DNA of 64,000 nucleotides from Culex pipiens pallens (taxonomy: Eukaryota; Arthropoda; Insecta; Diptera; Culicidae). The DNA is taken from contig NC_068937.1 in NCBI RefSeq assembly GCF_016801865.2, positions 67,949,452 to 68,013,451 on the forward strand, written 5' to 3'. The position numbers and the translations under genes are program-made. Under the pieces are notes generated by a model. It was given only the letters and a program-made list of their open reading frames with translations. It made no database searches and was not told the origin of the DNA. Below are positions 21,887-32,645 of the stretch, one piece after another; position 1 is the first letter of the stretch; each line of letters begins with the position of its first letter.

Positions 21887-23694
21887 CAGGGTTGTTACGG
21901 GAGAGTCGAAAAAAAATCCGCGCCAAATCCGCGCCGACCTAAATTCCGAAACCGCGCGAAATCCGCGCCATATAAAAAAATATCGCGATCAACATTAAAG
22001 AAATTTTATTTTTTAATGAGGAAAAACTAATACAGAAAGTATTTGATAAAAAAAAACTCGGTTTATGTTTAAAAGCTCCAAAAGAATGAAAACAATAAAT
22101 CCATTTTTAAAAATACCTAAAGAGACGGTAGAAGCAAAGGTCATGAAAAAATCTTCAAAATAGAAAATACAATATTTAAAAACTTAAAAATTTAACTTCA
22201 AAAATATAAGCTCAAAAATAAATCCAAATCTAAAATTATAAGTAGATAAAATTTTAAATTTCGATAGTCTAAAAATTCAAAATCTACGAACTTTTATACA
22301 GTTTTCAATCCAGAATCCTCGCTAAAATTTCACTACGAAAGAAATTTAATTTCCGATATTTAAAATATTGTCTTCTCATCATTTCAAAATCTCTAACAGA
22401 AAAAATGACTTCAAAAATTGTGGCATTCAAGAATTTAAGAATTTAATTAAAAGCTTAAGAATACTAAAATTAGATTTTTTTTTGTTGTTTTCTATATTGT
22501 TTTGAATTTGTTATTTTTTTGTTTTTAAATTTCAACTTTTTAATTTTGATTTTTTTAATCTTCAAATTTTTGGTATTTTGAGTTTCAGATTTCTAAAATT
22601 TTGAATTTAGAAATTTCAGATTTTTTAAATTGAAATTTTAGAAATTTCGAACAAAAATTAATATGTATTTTGATTTTTTTTTGTTAAAATCGAAAGAACT
22701 TCAAAATTTTAATGAAAATAAAAGTCAAAGCAACTAAAAACAATCTAAAACGCATTTTCTGCATGTTTGTCAATACTTAGGTATTTTGGAAACTAATGAT
22801 TGCAAAACAACTGGACAGGTGTATAATGCATTTTTAAACACTTTTTTCATTCAAATGTTCAAATCGTGGCTCGTAAATTCAATTTTAATTTCCCATTTTT
22901 TTTTTGCCTCCCCCCTCGACTTTGGTCAGAGTTGAGGGACATAAACTTCAAAAAATAATTGCAACGGCCTAAAAAGTATTAAAACAAAAAAAAGTTTCGA
23001 ATGTTTGAATTTCAGAAGCTTTGAATGTTCTGATCTTTTTATTTTCGCCAAGAATGTTAAAATCTTGAAAAAAAAATATTTCTACGATTAAATTCCATCT
23101 AAAATTTTAAAGTGGAGGTCAGCTTCTGTTACGTTCAATCAAGCTCATATTTGGCGCCCACCAGAACAAGCCCCAAAAATAGTTTTTGTTACACATTCTA
23201 ATTTCTATATCTTCGGGAAAAGTTTGTAATATTTGATTTACAACGTTAAAAATTTAATAAATTCAGTATAAAATTAAAAATAAATAAGGTTCAAAATCAT
23301 TACTCAAAACTTAAAAGAAATGAAATATTCAGAGCCGGAGATGTTAAGAAATGAAAAGAAACATATAAAAAATAATTTCTACATAATCTTCATCTTCATT
23401 TTTCCACGTTTCGTACTAAGAAAATACAAACAAACATTTTCAGAAGAAAATTCAATTAATAAAAAATATGAAATTCTTGCACTCAAAGGAAAAAACAAAT
23501 TATCGTAATTCCTGACAATATTTTTCTTAATAACTTGAAAGAAATTCTATCTCTCTCAATTAATTTATTTATCAAAATTGCCATCCGCGCGAAATCCGCG
23601 CCTGAGCAAAATTAGCCAGCAAATCCGCGCCAGATCCGCGCTATCCGCGCGAAACGCGCCATCCGCGCGATCCGCGCCGTCCGTAACAACCCTG
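21887..23694. mobile_element. 1.8-kb non-autonomous hAT-like element with TCCGCGC subterminal repeats
   Basis: Perfect 14-bp terminal inverted repeats, CAGGGTTGTTACGG and CCGTAACAACCCTG, flanked by GATCCA on each side (21881-21886 and 23695-23700). About 80-110 bp inside each end, ATCCGCGCC / TCCGCGCGAAA motifs are repeated many times (roughly five on the left, eight on the right) in an otherwise very AT-rich element. Such subterminal arrays are typical transposase-binding regions of hAT elements. The interior has no transposase, only short frames. Confidence 0.8.
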
Positions 23695-23782
23695 GATCCA
23701 CAATAGATGAAATTTCCCGAAAGAATACTAAATAAATACTTCAACGCATGAAGCTTTTTGCATTTTTTTTACATATATTTAA

Positions 23783-23921
23783 GCAAAACAATGTAAAGGG
23801 GCCAATGCGAGTTTGTAAACAAAGAGTCTATCCTGCTCACGTCAGTGGATGTTTACATTAGAAGTGAGCAGGATAGACTCTTTGTTTACAAACTCACATT
23901 GACCCCTTTACATTGTTTTGC
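23783..23921. mobile_element. 139-bp foldback MITE
   Basis: GCAAAACAATGTAAAGGGG pairs with CCCCTTTACATTGTTTTGC. The arms continue through GAGTCTATCCTGCTCAC / GTGAGCAGGATAGACTC to a loop of under 20 bases. No clear target duplication. Confidence 0.75.
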
Positions 23922-24099
23922 TATTATGAAACACATTCGTTCCAATTAAATGGATTCAAATTGTTTCAGTTGGCAGTTGGCAAATTTCAGAATTGTGACT
24001 TTAAGATGTGTAAACTTTTCAGTTTTTCGTCAATTTTACGATTATTTATTTTTAATATCATATGATTTTCAAGTTCCATGATGTTGAAGTGCAAAATTT

Positions 24100-24975
24100 G
24101 TGATTTTTTTTTACAAACGGCTTGCTCGCTATAGTCCTTGGGCAAGGCCCAACTAGGATGAGCAGGATGTCCGCGAAAATAAGATAATAACGTTCCATAT
24201 TTCTGCTGCGGAAAGAGTAAGGTTAGTTTTCAAAATTACACACAAAGAAGCAGTCTGACAACTTACCAAAAAGAAGCTTATTCCGTCGTTCCGGATCAAG
24301 ATGATGCTTTTGATAGAAGTGGCGTCCACGTCCGGTATGAGGTCGCAGCGACATGTGATACCGATCAGTTTCCGTCTACCCAGCAGGAGGAGTTCCACAA
24401 GTGATGGCACGCAGATTGTCTTTTAGGCCGTTTTTCGGACCGCTCCGGCTCCGGCCAGCTACATATTGGGGTACGCCACTATTTTGTTACGCCGAAACCG
24501 TCACCTGTGTCACAGGGTAGACTTCCTTGATGGAGGCATGCCGAGAAGTTGACCGAGCAGGGTTGCGGGTTGATGATAGACTTGGTACTGAAGCTGTAGC
24601 AGAGAAATAGTCGTCTTGCATATTTATTGCTTTTATTTGTGTTCTCAATCTTCGTCCATTTGCCTAGCCGCCGCAGAAGAAACATTTCCATTTCCGTCAA
24701 CAATCAATTTTTTTTTCATCGAAAAATCCATACTTTTTTATCGGAAACATAGGCAATTTATCGCTTTACCGAATTTGTTTGTGAAACTAACCTTGTTTGT
24801 TGGTGCAAATAGTATCGGTTCCTCTTCCGGAAGGGCCCCCATACCCGTTTTACATCGCCGAAGGACACTCCTTTTGCAGGTTCCCAATCCAGACACCGGG
24901 ACCACCGACATCGCAGACGAGCTATTTTCACTGTACTCTTTTGGCAAATCAATTACTTTTCGCGGCGAGGACACT
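24100..24975 (-). pseudogene. Cluster of exon-like segments, unknown gene
   Basis: On the minus strand an open segment ending ATSIKSIILIRNDGISFFL meets GTAAGT at 24266. A TTTCCGCAG acceptor ends at 24206, giving a 61-bp intron. Past it the frame stays open for about 70 codons, starting QKYGTLLSYFRGHPAHPSW. A separate open block at about 24975-24790 (KVIDLPKEYSENSSSAMSVV and onward) ends at a GTTAGT donor-like site. Splice signals and codon texture suggest a decayed or partial multi-exon gene, perhaps the product of the element bracketed by AGAGCA ends at 17890 and 25250. No domain was recognised, and no ATG start is clear. Confidence 0.35.
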
Positions 24976-25067
24976 TCAACCCGGAACGATCAACGTAAAT
25001 TAAAAAAAAAAACATAAAAAACCAACATTCGAACGCAAATCTACTGATGTCTTGTTTTGAAGTTTGA

Positions 25068-25245
25068 CAGTTCAAAGTTTTAGTTGCGTTGCTAGCGCGT
25101 TGCCAAATTTGGTAACTCGCTCCCAACCGGGGCGTTACGTTTTAGTTTAGCAACGCATTTGGCAACGACCGGTGTGGGAGCAAAGTTACTAACACGCGTT
25201 ACAAAACCCTAAAACCGGCCTAATACTCACGCTGGTAAGGTTGCT
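25068..25245 (-). repeat. Possible right terminal region of the AGAGCA element
   Basis: Reverse complement starts AGAGCAACCTTACCAG and holds ACACCGGTCGTTGCCAAAT, matching 17890-18070. Multiple GTTGCTAAAC / GTAACGC motifs suggest a subterminal repeat region. Confidence 0.45.
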
Positions 25246-25640
25246 CTAAGCATAGGTGCCCACCCGCAGTTGCTACTCCGTTATTGACCAGGACCTCCAG
25301 AAGTTACATCCACGAGCCGTGGAAGATGAGTGGGTGCTATCTTTCCTCGCTTCGCAACTTCTCAAAGGCCCCTATCATGCTGATCAATACCGACGCCGGC
25401 CACGACCAGTGGTAGGGTCACGGGGAAGTGGATGGGAATGTTAGTCCGATACTTGAGTGATAGAGACCGCCCAATCGACTGCTTCTCCGACAAAGTATCA
25501 CATGAGTTTTGAGGGGGTTAGTAGATGGGTATGAGGTCAGGATTCACGAGTGGCAGTGATGTGACCATGAGCATTTTGTTTATCGGTTGAAATTTTTAAA
25601 TCTTAGGCAGCCGGCTGCGGAAAGATAGATAATTGATTAT
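25246..25640 (+). repeat. Dispersed repeat family, copy 2
   Basis: Starts AAGCATAGGTGCCCACCCGC and continues through CTACTCCGTTATTGACCAGG, GGAATGTTAGTCCGATA and GTTAGTAGATGGGTATGAGG. It finishes CTTAGGCAGCCGGCTGCGG then AAAGATAG. Same block order as at 4047 and 61558. The first 160 bp are nearly identical to 34547-34705. Confidence 0.65.
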
Positions 25641-25853
25641 TTAAAATGGTTTATTTTTATCGAACGCGTGCCAGCCGAGCATTAGTGCTATGGGCTGGAC
25701 TTATCAGTATGATTTTACTGTTTTTACAATTTAGATAACGCGAGCAAATTTCAAAAATAGTAAATAAATGACGCTTTACTTTTCATAAAATCGATAGTTT
25801 GATGAGTTAATACTAAAACTGAAAGTTGGAATAAATTTTCACGATCATTTACG

Positions 25854-27665
25854 ACGAAAATTATCGCGAAAAAACCGGACTGCGCGTCCCCAGAAGCACT
25901 GCAATTATGAAGGCATTATTCAATTATTATGACCAATCACCCCATGCACACAAATAACGACACAAAAGAGACGAAAATTATCGCGAAAAAACAGGACTGC
26001 GCGTCCCCAGTAGCACTGCACTTATGAAGGCATTATTCAATTATTATGACCAATCACCCCATGCACTCAAATAACGACACAAAAGAGACGAAAATTATCG
26101 CGAAAAAACCGGACTGCGCGTCCCCAGAAGCACTGCAATTATGAAGGCATTATTCAATTATTATGACCAATCTCCCCATGCACACAAATAACGACACAAA
26201 AGAGACGAAAATTATCGCGAAAAAACCGGACTGCGCGTCCCCAGAAGCACTGCAATTATGAAGGCATTATTCAATTATTATGACCAATCACCCCATGCAC
26301 ACAAATAACGACACAAAAGAGACGAAAATTATCGCGAAAAAACAGGACTGCGCGTCCCCAGAAGCACTGCAATTATGAAGGCATTATTCAATTATTATGA
26401 CCAATCACCCCATGCACACAAATAACGACACAAAAGAGACGAAAATTATCGCGAAAAAAACCGGACTGCGCGTCCCCAGAAGCACTGCAATTATGAAGGC
26501 ATTATTCAATTATTATGACCAATCACCCCATGCACACAAATAACGACACAAAAGAGACGAAAATTATCGCGAAAAAACAGGACTGCGCGTCCCCAGAAGC
26601 ACTGCAATTATGAAGGCATTATTCAATTATTATGACCAATCACCCCATGCACACAAATAACGACACAAAAGAGACGAAAATTATCGCGAAAAAACCGGAC
26701 TGCGCGTCCCCAGAAGCACTGCAATTATGAAGGCATTATTCAATTATTATGACCAATCACCCCATGCACTCAAATAACGACACAAAAGAGACGAAAATTA
26801 TCGCGAAAAAACAGGACTGCGCGTCCCCAGTAGCACTGCACTTATGAAGGCATTATTCAATTATTATGACCAATCACCCCATGCACTCAAATAACGACAC
26901 AAAAGAGACGAAAATTATCGCGAAAAAACCGGACTGCGCGTCCCCAGAAGCACTGCAATTATGAAGGCATTATTCAATTATTATGACCAATCACCCCATG
27001 CACACAAATAACGACACAAAAGAGACGAAAATTATCGCGAAAAAACCGGACTGCGCGTCCCCAGAAGCACTGCAATTATGAAGGCATTATTCAATTATTA
27101 TGACCAATCACCCCATGCACACAAATAACGACACAAAAGAGACGAAAATTATCGCGAAAAAACCGGACTGCGCGTCCCCAGAAGCACTGCAATTATGAAG
27201 GCATTATTCAATTATTATGACCAATCACCCCATGCACACAAATAACGACACAAAAGAGACGAAAATTATCGCGAAAAAACCGGACTGCGCGTCCCCAGAA
27301 GCACTGCAATTATGAAGGCATTATTCAATTATTATGACCAATCACCCGATGCACACAAATAACGACACAAAAGAGACGAAAATTATCGCGAAAAAACAGG
27401 ACTGCGCGTCCCCAGTAGCACTGCACTTATGAAGGCAATATTCAATTATTATGACCAATCACCCCATGCACACAAATAACGACACAAAAGAGACGAAAAT
27501 TATCGCGAAAAAAACCGGACTGCGCGTCCCCAGAAGCACTGCAATTATGAAGGCATTATTCAATTATTATGACCAATCACCCCATGCACACAAATAACGA
27601 CACAAAAGAGACGAAAATTATCGCGAAAAAACCGGACTGCGCGTCCCCAGAAGCACTGCAATTAT
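25854..27665 (+). repeat. 117-bp satellite, about 15.5 copies
   Basis: GACCAATCACCCCATGCAC recurs every 117 bp (118 twice) from 25931 to 27571. Units share AAAATTATCGCGAAAAAAC, GACTGCGCGTCCCCAG and AATAACGACACAAAAGAGAC. Copies differ at a few diagnostic sites (ACCGGACT or ACAGGACT; CAGAAGCACTGCAATT or CAGTAGCACTGCACTT; GCACACAAAT or GCACTCAAAT). Rare variant copies recur about seven and five units apart. The array ends exactly where CAAATTTGTATGGAAAATTAT begins. Confidence 0.95.
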
Positions 27666-27815
27666 CAAATTTGTATGGAAAATTATATGGACAAACTAAT
27701 GATGCAAAATGGCTTCTTTGGGCATACCGAAGCCACCAAAAAAGTTTCAGTCGGATTAAAAAATACAAAAAAAAATCGAATGACCGAAATCCTAGAGAAC
27801 TGCTCAAAGGTTAAA
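27662..27815 (-). mobile_element. Fragment of the long foldback family
   Basis: CAAATTTGTATGGAAAATTA followed by GATGCAAAATGGCTTCTTTG matches the reverse complement of 16290-16405. It is a truncated dispersed copy abutting the 117-bp satellite. Confidence 0.6.
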
Positions 27816-27964
27816 TCTACTATGTTATCATGTTTAGCAAACTGAAATGAAACATCATGTCTGCAAATGTCATTTTGCTTTTCGAGTTCTACAAGCATGT
27901 TTCATTTAAGTCAGAATAAACTTCAAAATGAACTACTCGTAATCCGTTCAGGGCTGAGCTGTAG

Positions 27965-29169
27965 GGCGTCATCCATAAAGTATGTCACGCTAAAATCGGT
28001 CAAAATTAACCCCCCCTCCCCCTTATGTCACACTTTGTCACGCTGGTTCCGACCCCCCCTTGAAAAGTACGTCACGATTTGTTGGACCCCCCCCCCTCCC
28101 CTTCATGACTTTTTGTACAATCTTTATTAAATTTTCAAAAGGTCCTTTCTGCATAGGAAGCCCATTACTCATAGGTTGTTTCGAAAATTTGACGATTTAT
28201 ATGTAGAATTGTTATTTAATTCGGAGATCAATCGAGGAAGTTTTTTTTTTATTTTTAAAGGTTGTGTTTGGATTTTTTTTAATTGGAGCCTTGTATGGGA
28301 TGATTTAAGCAAATTAAATCTATTATCAAAAACTCTTTTTCTTAACGTGAAGACTTCCATCATTGTCATGATTTTTCCTTCAAAGATATAAATTTTGCGT
28401 CGCTTTCAATATTTTGACAAAATTCCTTTAACAAGTTGTTTAGAAGAGTGCCCTACACATGCTGATTCCTTTTGGTAACGATTATCCCATTCCTTGTTAA
28501 GTTATGGAAATCGTCATTAATCAATGATTGCCAACTAGGACGTCAATGACTGTGCCACAAAATTATATAATTTTTGAAGTACAATTAATTTAGATAAACA
28601 ATTCCTTCAGTGGATTCAAGAAGGCAACAACCGACACATGCTGATTCCTTTTGGTGGTGAAATTCGTTAAATTGAATTTAATATACCGTAAACTGGGGTC
28701 AATCGGGACACATGGGGCGAATTGGGACAGCAGTTTTAACCATGTTGGAGCACAATATTTTGATTTTTCTGGTTGGTTTCGGTTAGAACAGACTCAGGCC
28801 AACAAAATGTGTACATCCATTTCCAAATTTATAAGCTTTAAGTCCTCTAAAAACTGCTGTCCCTATTCAGACTGTAGTTTTGATTCACCCCAGATTACGG
28901 TACAATATTTTATAGTGATGATTAATTTTCTACAAAAATGTTCAACGGCTTCACCTTAAAGCCTTGTATTTTGTTTCATTTATGAGTAAACTTTATCAAA
29001 CATTAAACTTCTTTTTAAATATAGTTTAAGACTAAATTTTCATTATTAAAAAAAAGTCTTGCGTGACGTCAGTCTCACGAACCCCCCCTCCCCCCCTTGT
29101 CACACTTTGTCACGCTTGCGACAACCCCCCCTCCCCCCCTAGAGCGTGACGTACTTTATGGATGACGCC
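27965..29169. mobile_element. 1205-bp TIR element GGCGTCATCC...GGATGACGCC, TSD TAG
   Basis: Left end GGCGTCATCCATAAAGTATG and right end TACTTTATGGATGACGCC, flanked by TAG (27962-27964 and 29170-29172). Tracts of C follow both ends (ACCCCCCCTCCC-like). The flanks GGGCTGAGCTGTAG and TAGGTTAGTCGAGG are joined without the element at 29404-29428, an uninterrupted duplicate that proves the boundaries. No transposase frame was found. A smaller MITE is nested at 28686-28900. Confidence 0.85.
28686..28900. mobile_element. 215-bp MITE CCGTAAACTGGGG, TA-flanked, nested
   Basis: CCGTAAACTGGGGTCAATCG at the left pairs imperfectly with the right end GATTCACCCCAGATTACGG. TA lies on each side (28684-28685, 28901-28902). 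GGGACACATGGGGCGAATTG follows the left end. Partial copies begin at 42161 and 46226. Confidence 0.7.
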
Positions 29170-29509
29170 TAGGTTAGTCGAGGTTAGTCGTCGACTAACA
29201 AGTTCTTTAACAAAAATGTCGCCCTCCTTAAACCATTTGGCGCCCTCAGCAGGGCCCAAGAGAAGCTTTGCATTTTGCAAATTTGCCAAGTTGCCGATTT
29301 GTGCTGCGCCTTTTTGAAAAAGATAAAGCGCCCCCTCAGGAAGCCCCAGGGTGCCCAAAATGCCATTTTTGCAAATTAAAAAAAAGAGCCTAAGGGAGAT
29401 CAGGGCTGAGCTGTAGGTTAGTCGAGGTTAGTCGTCGACTAACAAGTTCTTTAACAAAAATGTCGCCCTCCTTAAACCATTTGGCGCCCTCAGCAGGGCC
29501 AAGTTGCGC
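29170..29509 (+). repeat. Duplicated TTAGTCG / GGCGCCCTCAGCAGGG repeat
   Basis: TAGGTTAGTCGAGGTTAGTC through GCGCCCTCAGCAGGG occurs at 29170-29275 and again at 29416-29502. The first copy is split from its left flank by the 1205-bp element; the second is intact from GGGCTGAGCTG onward. Between them lies 120 bp containing CCTTTTTGAAAAAGATAAAG and GCGCCCCCTCAGG. Confidence 0.75.
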
Positions 29510-30206
29510 CGCGAAACGCTGCCGCGTTTGTTTTGAATCAACTAGCAGTGCTTCAACGTGTTCCGTTTTGATGATTCTTTCCTTTTTCTAGATGCTGCTA
29601 CGTTGCTGTTCGCTCTGTTCACACTGTTCGTTTTATGCATCGCTAGCATACAATGACCGGTGTTATGGTATATCAGGGTCTGATCTGTGTTTGAAATATA
29701 CATTTTTTGTTCGCTGCGATGATTTAATTTATTGCGGCTGGAGTGGCTATTTTTTGCCAAATCATTAATAAAATTACCTTAAGTAGGGGTTCAATCGGTT
29801 CAAAATGATTTTTTCTATGAAATTTGCAATTCCTCAGTCTTTTCAATGAAACTTAATTATGTTTAAAGGGTAGAGTAGCATACATCTAAAAAACGTTTGC
29901 TGAAAATGTCACATTCCAAGAACAAAACCCGCGATTTTGGCAGCTTTATATATGTGGGGTATACGGTTTTCACCAAAAATGTTTTTTTCAAAAAAACAAC
30001 CTTTTAATATGTTCTTTGAAATGGGTCGATTCCTTTGAAAGAGTAACACTGCTGAGTTACTTGTTTTGATCATTGCTTCGTATAAGAGCATTATTTTAGT
30101 TTCAATTTTTAAACGATTCATCAAATTCCATCATATTTTTGGAAAATGTTGGTAAACTATCTAAGATCAATCCTTCGCTTTTTCGCTATCATTTAAATTG
30201 TTTTTG
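29510..30206. other. No supported gene
   Basis: Mixed sequence without recognised coding, RNA or TIR structure. It forms the left outside flank of the LTR-bounded element; TTCG at 30207-30210 is the presumed target duplication. Confidence 0.4.
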
Positions 30207-30210
30207 TTCG

Positions 30211-30586
30211 TGTGGTAATCACCACCACTACATTCCCAAGTTACATGCTAAACAGAACGACCGTTGGGTCTCTGTTTTGTATCGTCCTTCGCTACACGCA
30301 CTTAATGCGTGTAGACGATGCGCATGAGCATGTGGCTTGGAAATGCAGGATGTAACCGTAATAAAGTTTTATTACGGTTCGTCTAGCGTCGGCGTGGGAT
30401 TAGGACTCCCGCCGACATTTAGGGTTAGAAGTCGGTTCTCGGGTAGCAGGTAGAGAACCGACTCTAGAAACGTAAGTTACAAGTAAAATAAAAGCAGTTA
30501 GTTCTGAGCATCGACGGAGTTCACATCATTCAATATCACCACCCTCATCAAGGGCTGGCCAGTATGGCTGGCCATAAATTCCCACA
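30211..30586 (+). repeat. 5' LTR (376 bp) of a large LTR element
   Basis: Starts TGTGGTAATCACCACC and ends ATAAATTCCCACA, with canonical TG...CA ends. The second copy at 40639-41014 has the same length, and I found no base difference on reading through. It contains GTAATAAAGTTTTATTACGG (AATAAA inside an inverted repeat) as a likely polyadenylation region, and GAACCGACTTC-type inverted blocks. TTCG precedes it and follows the other copy. Confidence 0.85.
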
Positions 30587-30587
30587 A

Positions 30588-30602
30588 TGGTGGCAGCAAC
30601 GG
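30588..30602 (+). promoter_or_regulatory. Putative primer-binding site
   Basis: TGGTGGCAGCAACGG starts one base after the left LTR. The leading TGG would pair with the CCA end of a tRNA. The tRNA identity was not determined. Confidence 0.5.
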
Positions 30603-30991
30603 AAAAAACCCACACCGAGGTTTTTTTAAAGTAATTTTGAAAGTTGGCGTCAGTCATCAAAAACTGGTCAGTACGGACAACTTCAGAATCAGTGCGTAAT
30701 AGATACGTTAAGAGACCACCGGAACGGGGAACTTGATGATTTTTATTTTTTTTGGAACCACTGCTAGGGAGGGGAAATTCCATTGCTACTCTGATGACTT
30801 TGAAAATATTCCAGTACGCAACAGCAGGACGCTCATTCAGCAAGACGCATTTTTCATAAATCAAAGCCTACCTGAAAGCAATTTGCGCGCACATGGTACA
30901 TCACACGTGGTGATGGATGGAGTGACGGCTTGGTTTGTGTTTTCAGGAGTATTCTTATGTGAATCAAAATATAAACATTGGGGAAATACTG

Positions 30992-31055
30992 TCATCAGGG
31001 GGGCTGAAATTTGTATGGCCCAATCTCACTCCCAGACCCAATGTCACTCCTGATG
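30992..31055. mobile_element. Small CATCAGGGG MITE-like repeat
   Basis: CATCAGGGGGGCTGAAATTT at the left and CACTCCTGATG at the right form an imperfect terminal repeat around CCCAATCTCACTCCCAGACC. Related to the foldback at 11150. Confidence 0.4.
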
Positions 31056-31080
31056 ATGGTAAGTAAAATTTGTACAATAG

Positions 31081-31345
31081 CCTGGTCCGTTGGTGTAATG
31101 GTAAGCGTAGTTGCCTCTCACCCCGATTCGCTTCGCTCCTAGTCGGCTCAGGTGGCGTTTTTTGAGACCAGATTTGTCTGATCACGCCTTCCATCGGACG
31201 CGGAAGAAAATTTTGGCCCCGGTCTTACCCATAGAAAAGGTCGTTAGCTCAGTCTTGGTGTAGGAGTCGTCTCCCTGAATCAAAAGATCTGTCTCGGTAA
31301 AGTTGCTGGTCGGCGGTTGGACTAGCAATTCAAACAAATAAGCTA
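31081..31345 (+). mobile_element. tRNA-derived SINE, copy 1
   Basis: The head GTTGGTGTAATGGTAAGCGT matches a tRNA A box, but the B-box region is degraded (GATTCGCTTCGCTCCTAG). The body contains CACGCCTTCCATCGGACGCG and TTTTGGCCCCGGTCTTACCC, then GTCGTCTCCCTG and CTGTCTCGGTAAAG. The same body occurs at 32211-32645. The two-part structure recalls dimeric tRNA-related SINEs known from Culex. It lies inside the LTR-bounded element. Confidence 0.7.
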
Positions 31346-31920
31346 AGTGCTAATGAGAGAGGTGGTGTGAGTCAAATGGCTGTGTGAGTGACTTTGCGAT
31401 GCGCTCGTGTGTGCACAAACGAAAGCAGAATGTCAAAGTCAGGTTGACGCAGTGAATGGGATTCGAATAGTACAACAAATTTAAAATACAACAAAGAAGA
31501 TTCTTTGCTAATATTTCAAATAGCGCCATGTCTCACGCAATGCTTATTATAATGGATATATTTGAACAACGAAGTACCAATTGAAAGCTGATGATAAATA
31601 TCAAGAAAAATAACAAGGCTGAAACTATCTAGTACATATCAGTATTCCACAAAATCCTACTTTAGTTGGGCGTCAGTGTGTTGGTCAATTCAAAAACCAA
31701 AACAGTGTCAACAAGTTATACTTTTCGAAAAAAGTACTAACAATATGAATTTTTCAACATTCGAATGAATTACATCGAAAAGTAAACCCAAACGGTTTCT
31801 GCACGAAAACTCTGCTCATGCATTTTTTGCGATATAGGGGTATAGCAATTTTGCCCGTAACCGACAATAAGCGACATTACCGACGGCTGTTTGATAGTAT
31901 TGTAGAAAAAAAAACTAACA

Positions 31921-31988
31921 GAACGAGGATTGAACCATCAACTTCTTGTGTTTTGATCTGACACGCTACCACCGCGCCATGGAGCGCT
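31921..31988 (-). repeat. tRNA-like sequence, probably SINE-derived
   Basis: The minus strand has GCGCGGTGGTAGCGTG as A box and GATGGTTCAATCCTCG as B box, about the right distance apart. The cloverleaf is imperfect, so a functional tRNA is unlikely. Confidence 0.4.
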
Positions 31989-32210
31989 TGATAACATGAT
32001 AGCGACAGAACACAAACATATTCTTCTTTTCTCAAGGACGGGTCAAAAGATCACACGGACAAAATTGATATACGAACTTGCTGCAAAATCTGTTATAAGA
32101 TGTAACATTTTTTGTAGCAAATCCACTATGACAGATTTTTATATATATATATTTCCTGTGGGTGTAGTAGTATTCAACTATCGTATTTCCAATGTTCCAA
32201 AATTTATCAC

Positions 32211-32645
32211 GCCGGTGCTGGTTGTTTAGTGGTAAGCGTAGTTGCCTCTCACCCGAGTTCACCTGGGTTCGGTCCCAGTCGGCCCAAGTGGCATTTTTCT
32301 AGACGAGATTTGTCTGGTCACGCCTTCCATCGGACGCGGAAGAAAGTTTTGGCCCCGGTCTAACCCAGAGGTTACACTCAAAACCAGAAGCATCCCTCAA
32401 AAGGATAATTTCTATCCTTTTTTCAAGTTCACCCGGCGTCACTTTTTCAAAAGGATATGCCAAAATCAGTACATTTTCGATATCCTTTTAAAAGGGTGAC
32501 GACGGGTGAACTTGAAGAAAGGATACTTTTGACTTTGAGTGTAGGATTCGTCTCCCTGGGAAAACAACCTGTCTCGGTAGAGTCACTGGTTGGTAATTTT
32601 ACTCACAATCCAAAGGTAGTCAGTTCGAATTCCGGGGCGAATGGG
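32211..32645 (+). mobile_element. tRNA-derived dimeric SINE, copy 2, interrupted by a MITE
   Basis: First tRNA-like unit: TTTAGTGGTAAGCGTAG (A box) and CTGGGTTCGGTCCCAG (B box). The shared body CACGCCTTCCATCGGACGCG follows. The second unit has GGTAGAGTCACTGGTTGG and GTCAGTTCGAATTCCGGGG, a further A/B box pair. A 167-bp MITE at 32375-32541 splits the body. Removing it and one TA restores collinearity with copy 1. Confidence 0.75.
32375..32541. mobile_element. 167-bp TA-flanked MITE nested in a SINE
   Basis: Ends CACTCAAAACC and GACTTTGAGTG, with TA at 32373-32374 and 32542-32543. The inner arms pair as well (ATCCTTTTTTCAAGTTCACC with GGTGAACTTGAAGAAAGGAT). Tc1/mariner-type target preference. 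Confidence 0.8.

Noticed and set aside
23320..23508. 62-codon frame inside the hAT-like element as a transposase piece
   Set aside because: Lysine-rich low-complexity product with no DDE or zinc-finger motif.
25854..27665. CRISPR-like array
   Set aside because: Direct repeats are contiguous 117-bp units with no unique spacers, and the genome is eukaryotic.
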